A DNA stretch of 6,691 bases. Source: Gammaproteobacteria bacterium (GTDB lineage: Bacteria > Pseudomonadota > Gammaproteobacteria > Immundisolibacterales > Immundisolibacteraceae). The stretch spans positions 754-7,444 of the forward strand of contig DQBD01000285.1 of assembly GCA_003526065.1 (NCBI GenBank), in the 5' to 3' direction. Under the pieces are notes generated by a model. The model had not been told where the DNA came from, searched no databases, and was given only the letters and a program-made list of their open reading frames with translations. This document shows positions 1 to 5,365 of the stretch, in pieces; positions within the stretch are counted from its first letter, which is position 1, and each line of letters opens with the position of its first letter. A program made the position numbers and the translations under genes.

Positions 1-13
1 GCTCTTCCGATCT
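1..13. other. Illumina adapter remnant at contig end
   Basis: The 13 bases GCTCTTCCGATCT are identical to the shared 3' end of the Illumina TruSeq/PE adapters; the reverse complement AGATCGGAAGAGC is the usual read-through trimming sequence. They lie at the extreme edge of the window and interrupt the uvrD reading frame in codon 585, where the protein stops resembling UvrD. This is an untrimmed sequencing artefact, not genome. Confidence 0.93.
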
Positions 14-1766
14 GGTCCTCGGTGGAGCGCTGGTGCGGGAACAGGCCCTCCTCGACGCCGGCCAGGAACACCAGCGGGAACTCCAGCCCCTTGGCGGAGT
101 GCAGCGTCATCAGCTGCACACAGTCGGCGCCGGCATCGCCCTGGGCGTCGCCGGCCTCGAGCGCGGCATGGCTCAGGAACGCCGTCAGCGCGTCGAGATC
201 CTCGTCCTCGTTGACGAACAGGCTGGCGGCGTTGACCAGCTCGTCCAGGTTCTCCACCCGACCCTCGCCGCGGCCGTCCGGATCCTTGGCGTAGTGGTCC
301 TTCAGGCCGCTGCCGTGCACGGCCACGGTGGCCTGATCCATCAGCGGCTGGCCCTGACAGGCGGCGCGCAACTCGCCGATCAGCCGGGCAAACCCACCCA
401 GCGCCGAGGCCGCCCGTGCCGCCAGGCCACCGCCTTCCAGCAGGCGCGTCATCACCTGCCACAGCGGCAGGCCGCTGGCCCGCGCCTCGCTGCGCAGGGT
501 GTCGAGTGTCTTGTCGCCGATGCCGCGCGGCGGCTGGTTGACCACCCGCTCGAAGGCGGTGTCGTCGGCCGGGTTGGCGATCAGGCGCAGGTAGGCCAGT
601 GCGTCGCGGATCTCGGCACGGTCGAAAAAGCGCTGGCCGCCGTACACCCGGTACTTGATGCGGCGCGCCATCAGTTGTTCCTCGAAGGCGCGCGACTGGG
701 CGTTCGAGCGGTACAGGATGGCCACCTCGGAACGCGGGTTGCCGGCCGCCGCCCAGGCCTCGATCTGTTCGACCACGAAACGCGCCTCGTCCTGCTCGTT
801 GTAGGCGGCGTAGAGCCGGATCGGCTCGCCCTGGCCGGCATCGGACCACAGGTTCTTGCCCAGGCGCTCGCGGTTGTTGGCAATCAGCGCGTTGGCGGCG
901 GCCAGAATGGTGCCGGTGGAGCGGTAGTTCTGCTCCAGGCGGATCACCTTGACCGCCGGGAAGTGACGCTCGAACTCGCGCATGTTCTCCACCTTGGCGC
1001 CGCGCCAGCCGTAGATGGACTGGTCGTCGTCGCCGACGGCGAACAGGCTGCTGTCGGGGCCGGCCAGGTTGCGCAGCCAGGCGTACTGCAGGGTGTTGGT
1101 GTCCTGGAACTCGTCCACCAGGATGTGCCGGAAACGACGCCGGTAGTGATCGCGCAGGGCCGGCTGCTGCACCCACAGCTCGTTGCTGCGCAGCAGCAGT
1201 TCGCCGAAGTCGACCATGCCGCCGCGCTCGCAGGCGGCCTCGTAGCGGCGGTACAGCTCGGCCAGCAGGGCCCGGTCGGCGAAGCCCTGGGTGTCGACGT
1301 GACGGGCGCGCTGACCCTCGTCCTTGCGGGCGTTGATGAAGGACGCCACCGCAGCCGGCTTCAGGCTGTCGTCACCCAGCTCGCGCATCAGCCGCTTGAT
1401 CAACCGCTGCTGGTCGTCCGAATCCAGAATCTGGAACGTCTCCGGCAGACCCGCCTCGCGCCAGTGCGCGCGCAGCAGACGATGCGCGATGCCGTGAAAG
1501 GTGCCGACCCACAAGGCCCGCGGCGACACGGCCACCAGCTCGCCGATACGCTCGCGCATTTCGGCTGCCGCCTTGTTGGTGAAGGTAACCGCCAGGATCT
1601 CGGCCGGCGCCGCACGCTCGACATCGATCAGCCAGGCGATGCGGTGGGTCAGTACACGGGTCTTGCCGCTGCCGGCACCGGCCACCACCAGCGCGGTCTG
1701 GCCGGGCACGGTGACGGCCTCGCGCTGCGGCGGGTTCAGGCGTTCGATCTGGCGTTCGAGATTCAT
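14..1766 (-). CDS. uvrD: DNA helicase II UvrD, N-terminal 584 residues (3'-truncated by contig end)
   Basis: Superfamily 1A 3'-5' DNA helicase used in nucleotide excision repair (removing UvrC and the incised oligonucleotide) and in methyl-directed mismatch repair; cytoplasmic, acts on DNA. From the ATG at 1766 the frame reads MNLERQIERLNPPQREAV, placing the Q-motif Gln at residue 14. Walker A AGAGSGKT is at 29-36, TFTNKAAAEM follows, Walker B DEFQ is at 218-221, then GDDDQSIYGWRGA (about 244-256), RLEQNYRS (motif IV) and HSAKGLEF (motif V, 556-563). Motifs at both ends are in the same frame, so there is no net frameshift. E. coli UvrD has 720 residues; about 135 are missing here, including motif VI. 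The GTFHG..HRLLR segment and overall sequence fit UvrD better than Rep; PcrA is the Gram-positive equivalent. It is transcribed divergently from yjbQ. I saw no LexA box upstream, although E. coli uvrD is SOS-inducible. Confidence 0.93.
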
Positions 1767-1798
1767 GCTCACTTCAAAACTGTTGGACGGTACGGCAC

Positions 1799-1829
1799 GA
1801 CGCGGGTTCGCGTCCCGGCACGGGCCGGG
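1799..1829. repeat. Two abutting short inverted repeats in the uvrD-yjbQ intergenic region
   Basis: GACGCG (1799-1804), loop GGTT, CGCGTC (1809-1814) forms a perfect 6-bp stem. CCCGGC (1814-1819), loop ACGG, GCCGGG (1824-1829) forms a second perfect 6-bp stem that shares one base with the first. If uvrD is transcribed from near 1824, the first stem is in its 5' leader. Neither is followed by a T-run. Function unknown; such stems also arise by chance at this GC content. Confidence 0.4.
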
Positions 1830-1830
1830 C

Positions 1831-1836
1831 ATTCTA
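1831..1836 (-). promoter_or_regulatory. Possible -10 element of uvrD
   Basis: On the minus strand this reads TAGAAT, five of six matches to the sigma-70 -10 consensus, in an otherwise very GC-rich intergenic region. A start about 7 nt downstream would give a uvrD leader of roughly 55-60 nt. No convincing -35 hexamer lies 16-18 nt upstream, so this is only a candidate. Confidence 0.3.
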
Positions 1837-1848
1837 TCCAAGGCCCCG

Positions 1849-1867
1849 CCGCCGGTCCGGCCGGCGG
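1849..1867. repeat. Inverted repeat in the uvrD-yjbQ intergenic region
   Basis: CCGCCGG (1849-1855) and CCGGCGG (1861-1867) form a 7-bp perfect stem around a 5-nt loop. It lies just upstream of the candidate uvrD -10 element and about 30 bp before the yjbQ ribosome binding site. It could be an operator-type dyad, or a chance repeat in GC-rich DNA. It lacks a T-tract on either strand, so an intrinsic terminator is unlikely. Confidence 0.35.
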
Positions 1868-1898
1868 TCACGGTGAACCCGATGCCCGGCAGCGCCAC

Positions 1899-1904
1899 AG
1901 GAGA
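1899..1904 (+). promoter_or_regulatory. Ribosome binding site of yjbQ (fixes a CTG start)
   Basis: AGGAGA is a strong Shine-Dalgarno sequence ending 6 nt before the CTG at 1911. No ATG, GTG or TTG in the yjbQ frame lies at a suitable distance: the next in-frame GTG is at 1983, 72 nt further in and inside the conserved fold. The site therefore argues for CTG initiation. Confidence 0.7.
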
Positions 1905-1910
1905 CATCCG

Positions 1911-2339
1911 CTGAACACCCTGCACCAGGAACACCTGCAGCATGCCGGCCCCGGCCCCGGCCTGCACGACCTCACCGACGCCGTGCAGGCGGCGGTGGCA
2001 CGCAGCGGCGTGATGACCGGCCTGTGCCACCTGTTCCTGCACCACACCAGCGCCGGCCTGCTCATCACCGAGAACGCCGACCCGTCCGTCCACCGCGACC
2101 TGCTGCGCTGGCTGGACCGGCTGGCGCCGGCGGACCGCCACGCCTACGAGCACGACACCGAAGGGCCGGACGACATGCCGGCGCACCTGAAGGCCGTGCT
2201 GGGCGGCTGCACGCTGACCGTGCCGGTGACCGGCGGGCGCTGTGACCTGGGCACCTGGCAAGGCATTTATCTGGCCGAATTTCGGCGCCTCCCGCAGCGC
2301 CGACGCATCACCGTCAGCGTGTCGGGCAGCGCGGACTGA
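1911..2339 (+). CDS. yjbQ: YjbQ / UPF0047 family protein (secondary thiamine-phosphate synthase enzyme), CTG start
   Basis: Small cytoplasmic protein; the E. coli homologue has been reported to have weak thiamine-phosphate synthase activity, but the true physiological role of the family is not settled. Read from CTG at 1911 it has 142 residues, close to E. coli YjbQ (138). Family signatures are all visible: GLHDLTDAV (17-25), HHTSAG (44-49), TENADPSV (53-60), EHDTEGPDDMPAH (80-92) and LGTWQGIYLAEFR (113-125). The conserved His residues at 45, 81 and 92 are the kind expected to line the metal/phosphate site. The family usually has HTSAS; here the last position is Gly49. The start was chosen because AGGAGA lies 6 nt upstream and a later start (GTG 1983) would remove about 24 conserved residues. 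The frame stays open far upstream, but that part is antisense to uvrD. It is the only plus-strand gene, divergent from uvrD and convergent with the DUF2784 gene. Confidence 0.9.
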   Translation: MNTLHQEHLQHAGPGPGLHDLTDAVQAAVARSGVMTGLCHLFLHHTSAGLLITENADPSVHRDLLRWLDRLAPADRHAYEHDTEGPDDMPAHLKAVLGGCTLTVPVTGGRCDLGTWQGIYLAEFRRLPQRRRITVSVSGSAD

Positions 2340-2358
2340 CGGCGCCCAGCCGGTGCCG
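2340..2358 (+). terminator. Possible hairpin between convergent yjbQ and DUF2784 genes
   Basis: Directly after the yjbQ stop, CGGCGCC (2340-2346) and GGTGCCG (2352-2358) form a 7-bp stem with one G-U pair around a 5-nt loop in plus-strand RNA. It fills nearly all of the 21-bp gap between the two stop codons. It lacks a T-run, and the minus-strand RNA has a C-A mismatch instead of the wobble. It may help end yjbQ transcription but is not a classical intrinsic terminator. Confidence 0.35.
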
Positions 2359-2360
2359 TG

Positions 2361-2768
2361 TCAGCGGCCGCGCCCGGCGCGGGGCGGAAACCGCCACCAG
2401 GCCCAGGCCACCAGCAGGCCGAACACGGTGTACACGACCGCGAACACCCCTATCGGCACCTCGTAATAGAGAAGCCGTGCCATCCAGTAGCCGACAAAAC
2501 TGCTGTCATACGGCGCTTGCCCCGCCTGCCGGCGCAACCACGACTCCAGCAGCGTGAGACCGCAGTAGCGCCCCAGCCAGGCCTGCACCACCACCACGCC
2601 CACCACCAGGACGTGCAGCACCCGAAACCGGCGGTTGTTCACCCATGCCCAGCCGGCGGCGTTGCCGATCGGGACGGCGACCAGGCCGAGCACGACGAAC
2701 GCCACGATCGCCACGTGGACTGCCAGCACCGCATCGGCGAGCACCGGGTACGACGGCAAGATGTCCAT
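2361..2768 (-). CDS. DUF2784 family small integral membrane protein
   Basis: The 135-residue protein is strongly hydrophobic, with predicted membrane segments at about 10-35, 48-66 and 105-124 and a basic C-terminal tail (RFPPRAGRGR). It carries the pattern I associate with DUF2784: an N-terminal LADAVLAVHVAIVAFVVLG segment, a His in the second hydrophobic stretch (H52), then C-G-L-T-L-L-E (69-75) followed by WLRRQAG (77-83) and Y..SF..Y (87-94). No enzymatic function is known for the family; it is presumed to be an inner-membrane protein. The ATG at 2768 is chosen because family members start just before the first hydrophobic segment; no clear Shine-Dalgarno precedes it. It follows the M48 protease gene after 83 nt and is probably the last gene of the minus-strand cluster. 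Its stop lies 21 bp from the yjbQ stop. Confidence 0.8.
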   Translation of the reverse strand: MDILPSYPVLADAVLAVHVAIVAFVVLGLVAVPIGNAAGWAWVNNRRFRVLHVLVVGVVVVQAWLGRYCGLTLLESWLRRQAGQAPYDSSFVGYWMARLLYYEVPIGVFAVVYTVFGLLVAWAWWRFPPRAGRGR

Positions 2769-2803
2769 GCGCAGCGCCTGCTACACCGCGACAGCATGAA
2801 CCG

Positions 2804-2825
2804 GGCACGATCGCGACACCGTGCC
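2804..2825 (-). repeat. Inverted repeat between M48 protease and DUF2784 genes
   Basis: On the minus strand GGCACG and CGTGCC form a 6-bp stem that extends by one G-U and one U-A pair, leaving a 6-nt loop. It lies in the 83-nt gap downstream of the protease stop. No U-tract follows, so it is a weak candidate for transcription attenuation or mRNA 3'-end protection and could be chance. Confidence 0.25.
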
Positions 2826-2851
2826 GGCGCCGTGCTCGCCACGCCGAAACA

Positions 2852-4291
2852 TCACTTCACGCGCTTGAGTACCTGCCCGGCCACCGGCTCGCCGGTCGGG
2901 TAGGCACCGTTCAGCAGCCGCAACTGCGCCTCGGCATCGCCGGTCAGGCGTGACGCGCGCGCCAGGCCGGCAAAGCGGTCGCCGGCCTTTGCGGTGTACA
3001 GCCGCAGCCGCAGCGGCTCGGCCAGGGGCTTCTCGTCCTCGCGCAGCGGATGGAAGGACAGCGCAGCCTGGCGCATGGCGGCATCCACCGCCGCCGGATC
3101 GGCGCCGTCCAGGGCCGCGCTGGCCAGGATGTACGCCTGCTTGCGATGGAAGATGACGCTCACGCGGCCTGGCCGCCCCTGCAGCTTGAGCGGCGCGCTG
3201 TAGCCGGGCAAACCGGCCGGGGCAATCTCCTCGCCCGACGGATTGCGGATACCCAGGCGCTGGATCATGAACTCGCGCGGCGTGATGCGCTGGTTCAGGT
3301 CCTGACTGGTCAGCTGCGCCTGGGCGGTACCGCCGGGGGCGATGGCGAGCAGGCGATCGGGCCGGTTGTCCAGCCGCCAGCCGGCAGGAAACGCCAACGC
3401 GAAATCGAGATCGCGGTGATAGAAGCGGTTCTCGCGCCGGATGCCCTGCTCGGCGCTGTCGCCATAGACCAGGCCGTCGATGCGCCGCAGGTAGGCCATG
3501 CGGCCATCGTCCGCCGGCGTGTCCGGCGCCAGGAACGACGCCTTGGCGAGCACTTCCTTCAGGCGCGTGTCCTCGTCCGGATGGGTGGCAAACAGGCCGT
3601 GATAGGTCTGCGGTTCACGACCCTCCGCCGTGGCCCGCGCGGTGGCGTAGTCTCCCTGCGCCTTCAACGCCCGCAACACGCCCAGGATCGCCTGCGGGTC
3701 GTAGCCGGCCTGCGCCAGGTACTGCGCACCCAGACCGTCGGATTCGAGTTCATGCTCGCGTCCATAGCCGCTGAGCAGGGCCTGGCCCAGCACGCCCATG
3801 ACGTTCTGCGCCACGTTGCTGCCCATGCCGGGCACGAAGATGCCGCCGAGCGTCATGCCCAGCTGTGCGGCGGTGGCGGCGGTGTACTGGCGCACCGCAT
3901 GGCGGGCCGTGACGTGACCGATCTCGTGCCCCAGCACGCCGGCCAGTTCCGCCTCGCTGCCGAGGTAGGCCAGCAGGCCACGGGTGATGTAGATGTAGCC
4001 GCCCGGCAGGGCAAAGGCGTTGACCTGGTCGGAATCGACCACCGTGAAGCGGTAGATCAGGTTCGAGCGGTGACTGACCGCCGCCAGCCGGTCACCGATA
4101 CCCTGCACATAGGCCTGCAGCGCCGGGTCGGCATACTCACCGTAGGCCTGCAACAGCTTCGGGTGCATGTCGCGCCCGATGGCGATCTCCTGCCGCTCGG
4201 ACATCAGCGCCACCTCGCGCCGGCCGGTGACCGGATTGGTGGCGCAGGCGGCAAGCAACAGCAGGCAGGTCAAGGCAGTGAACGTTCGCAT
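2852..4291 (-). CDS. M48 family zinc metalloprotease, outer-membrane lipoprotein
   Basis: Predicted lipoprotein of 479 residues. MRTFTALTCLLLLAAC gives a signal peptide with lipobox LAAC and lipidated Cys16; Ala17 at +2 favours the outer membrane. The peptidase domain (about 35-250) shows LPGGYIYITRGLL (95-107), the zinc motif HEIGH (122-126) and ELESD (181-185), which supplies the third zinc ligand Glu181, then THPDEDTRL (236-244). It therefore has the full M48 catalytic set and is likely an active periplasmic protease of the BepA/LoiP type acting in envelope quality control; that role is inferred. A C-terminal region (about 265-425) begins YLRRIDGLVYGDSAEQG, as in other long members. The last 50 residues (TAKAGDRFAGLA ... 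GQVLKRVK) resemble a LysM-like repeat; no TPR repeats are seen, unlike BepA. The ATG at 4291 is preferred over the in-frame GTG at 4330 because the signal peptide starts there and only 5 nt separate it from the nuclease stop, suggesting translational coupling. Confidence 0.9.
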   Translation of the reverse strand: MRTFTALTCLLLLAACATNPVTGRREVALMSERQEIAIGRDMHPKLLQAYGEYADPALQAYVQGIGDRLAAVSHRSNLIYRFTVVDSDQVNAFALPGGYIYITRGLLAYLGSEAELAGVLGHEIGHVTARHAVRQYTAATAAQLGMTLGGIFVPGMGSNVAQNVMGVLGQALLSGYGREHELESDGLGAQYLAQAGYDPQAILGVLRALKAQGDYATARATAEGREPQTYHGLFATHPDEDTRLKEVLAKASFLAPDTPADDGRMAYLRRIDGLVYGDSAEQGIRRENRFYHRDLDFALAFPAGWRLDNRPDRLLAIAPGGTAQAQLTSQDLNQRITPREFMIQRLGIRNPSGEEIAPAGLPGYSAPLKLQGRPGRVSVIFHRKQAYILASAALDGADPAAVDAAMRQAALSFHPLREDEKPLAEPLRLRLYTAKAGDRFAGLARASRLTGDAEAQLRLLNGAYPTGEPVAGQVLKRVK

Positions 4292-4296
4292 GGTAC

Positions 4297-5088
4297 TCAC
4301 TTGGACACCTCGATCTGCGCCGGGTGCCACAGCCTCATCTGCGGCCGGCCGTAGCGGGACTTCAGTTTGCCGCGGGCGACCACCTCCCGACCACGCCAGG
4401 CACCCGGATCGGCCGGCGCAAACGCCGCCCAGTCCCGTCGCGCAACACGCAGCTGCACGCGCCGGTCGAGCTTCAGCAGCACCCAGTCATCGCGTCGCTG
4501 GGCGCTGGTGACACGCCCGCGCACGCGCCGCCAGCGGCCGTCCGCCGGCACCTTGCCGGCCGGTTGCACCTGGTAGTCCGGCAACAGCCACAGGCCGCGT
4601 TTCGCCCGCCGCGCCTCGCGCTCGGCCGCCAGCAGGCAGTCCGCCAGCGCGACGTTCGGCGGCAGTATGAACACCACAGCCAGCCCCTCGCGCAGCAGGG
4701 TTTCCTCGACACTCGTGCCGTCGGCCCGAAAGGCATGGGCGAGCGCGCGACCGAAGCGGTCGTGCGGTTGCCGGTCGCGCGCCAGCTGCACCGTCCCGCC
4801 CCGGGGCAGCAGCTGTGCCACGCGCGCCTTCGCCTGCTCGGCCAGCGGCTGAGGCTCGCCGTCGTGGTAGTTCATTTCCGGCGTGTCGATGCCGAGCAGG
4901 CGCACCCGGCGACCGTCGGCCAGGCGCAGCGTGTCGCCGTCGTAGTGAAAGGACACACGGGCCCGCTCGAGCGGGCCCGGCGGGTGGCAGGCGGCACCGG
5001 CAAGACCACAGGCGAGCAGCGCCGCCAGAAACACAAAAGGCGCCCGAAGGCGCCCTTTGTGTAGCGGACCGGCGAGCCGGCCGGGCAT
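4297..5088 (-). CDS. Exported staphylococcal-nuclease-like (thermonuclease family) protein
   Basis: 263-residue predicted calcium-dependent phosphodiesterase acting on DNA/RNA outside the cytoplasm. A basic N-region (R4, K11, R13, R15) and a hydrophobic core (about 16-33) form a signal peptide; Cys34 follows LAGAA, a poor lipobox, so secreted is as likely as lipidated. The SNase fold spans about 45-170 and keeps all catalytic positions: YDGDT (Asp52 = S. aureus Asp21), Arg63 (Arg35), IDTPE (Asp68, Thr69, Glu71) and DRFGRALA (Arg114 = Arg87). Residues about 185-263 form an extra C-terminal beta-rich domain, OB-fold-like by pattern, ending LWHPAQIEV. The ATG at 5088 overlaps the rpmE stop (TGATG) and gives the only start with a charged signal-peptide N-region; GTG at 5034 would lose it. 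Codons 9-20 coincide with the rpmE terminator hairpin, so expression probably needs readthrough or a start I have not identified. As I recall, Pseudomonas also has a nuclease gene beside rpmE. Confidence 0.88.
   Translation of the reverse strand: MPGRLAGPLHKGRLRAPFVFLAALLACGLAGAACHPPGPLERARVSFHYDGDTLRLADGRRVRLLGIDTPEMNYHDGEPQPLAEQAKARVAQLLPRGGTVQLARDRQPHDRFGRALAHAFRADGTSVEETLLREGLAVVFILPPNVALADCLLAAEREARRAKRGLWLLPDYQVQPAGKVPADGRWRRVRGRVTSAQRRDDWVLLKLDRRVQLRVARRDWAAFAPADPGAWRGREVVARGKLKSRYGRPQMRLWHPAQIEVSK
4958..4979. repeat. Perfect 22-bp palindrome inside the nuclease gene
   Basis: The arms CGGGCCCGCTC (4958-4968) and GAGCGGGCCCG (4969-4979) are exact reverse complements with no spacer; as RNA they would form a 9-bp all-GC stem with a UCGA loop. 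It covers codons 37-44 (PGPLERAR), the linker between signal peptide and nuclease domain, about 50 nt after the nested terminator. No T-run follows. A chance origin is possible but less likely for 22 bp without mismatch. Confidence 0.6.
5031..5062 (-). terminator. Intrinsic terminator of rpmE with UUCG tetraloop, nested in the nuclease ORF
   Basis: In minus-strand RNA, ACACAAAGGGCGCC pairs with GGCGCCUUUUGUGU over 14 bp with a single G-U pair, capped by UUCG closed by C-G, a known extra-stable tetraloop. The 3' arm and following bases are U-rich (UUUUGUGUUUCU). It begins 25 nt after the rpmE stop, the usual place for a terminator. The opposite strand reads A-rich and forms the same stem with a CGAA loop but no T-tract. 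Because the nuclease ORF starts at 5088, the element lies within its signal-peptide codons. Confidence 0.82.
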
Positions 5089-5294
5089 CAAGCCCTGCCG
5101 TAACGCCGGTTGAAGCGCTCCACGCGGCCGCGGCGATCGCCGATCTTCTGCTTGCCGGTGTAGAACGGATGGCAGCTGGAGCACACGTCCAGCTGCAACT
5201 CGGGCTTGCCCAGCGCCGAGCGGGTCTCGAAGGTGTTGCCGCAACTGCAGGTGACAGAGACGGTTTCGTACTTGGGGTGAATGTCGGCTTTCAT
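5088..5294 (-). CDS. rpmE: 50S ribosomal protein L31, zinc-binding type
   Basis: Component of the large ribosomal subunit contributing to a bridge between subunits. The 68-residue product starts [10 protein letters not shown] and has [25 protein letters not shown], closely matching E. coli L31 (70 residues). The zinc ligands are present as C16-S-C18 and C38-S-S-C41, so this is the zinc-containing (C+) form, not the zinc-free paralogue induced under zinc starvation. One residue is inserted relative to E. coli between the cysteine pairs. The ATG at 5294 is set by the universally conserved N-terminus; its Shine-Dalgarno is weak. A candidate promoter and dyad lie in the 71-nt gap after mdh, a strong terminator follows, and the stop overlaps the start of the nuclease gene. 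Confidence 0.97.
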   Translation of the reverse strand: MKADIHPKYETVSVTCSCGNTFETRSALGKPELQLDVCSSCHPFYTGKQKIGDRRGRVERFNRRYGRA

Positions 5295-5323
5295 GGCGCT
5301 GTCTTCGGTTCGGTTGGGCGCTC

Positions 5324-5358
5324 GGCGGGCCGCGGAGGATAGGACAAAGCGGCCCGCC
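5324..5358. repeat. 10-bp perfect inverted repeat between mdh and rpmE
   Basis: GGCGGGCCGC (5324-5333) and GCGGCCCGCC (5349-5358) are exact reverse complements separated by 15 bp. One arm occupies the spacer of the candidate rpmE promoter and the other covers the region around its start site, so the -10 hexamer sits between the arms. In a readthrough transcript from mdh it would form a stable hairpin, without a U-tract. It could be an operator, a hairpin protecting the mdh 3' end, or an rpmE leader structure. Confidence 0.6.
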
Positions 5359-5364
5359 AGGCAA
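5336..5364 (-). promoter_or_regulatory. Candidate sigma-70 promoter for rpmE
   Basis: On the minus strand TTGCCT (5364-5359, four of six matches to TTGACA) is followed after exactly 17 nt by TATCCT (5341-5336, four of six matches to TATAAT). Transcription would start near 5329 and leave a leader of about 35 nt. The position between the mdh stop and rpmE and the ideal spacing support it; the hexamers are only moderate. Confidence 0.45.
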
Positions 5365-5365
5365 G

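Noticed and set aside
33..1910. Long open plus-strand frame running through the antisense strand of uvrD into yjbQ (768 codons in all)
   Set aside because: The part before 1911 has no recognisable domain and mirrors a helicase with all its motifs in order; high third-position GC keeps antisense frames open. Only the last 142 codons are real.
1767..1910. LexA/SOS box upstream of uvrD
   Set aside because: CTGT occurs at 1780-1783, but no ACAG follows at the required spacing.
4292..4330. Alternative GTG start at 4330 for the M48 protease
   Set aside because: It would add 13 residues before a complete lipoprotein signal peptide and overlap the nuclease gene; the ATG at 4291 is sufficient.
3050..4354. 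Open plus-strand frame of 434 codons opposite the M48 protease
   Set aside because: Low-complexity Ala/Arg/Gly/His-rich translation with no motif; the minus strand encodes a complete metalloprotease.
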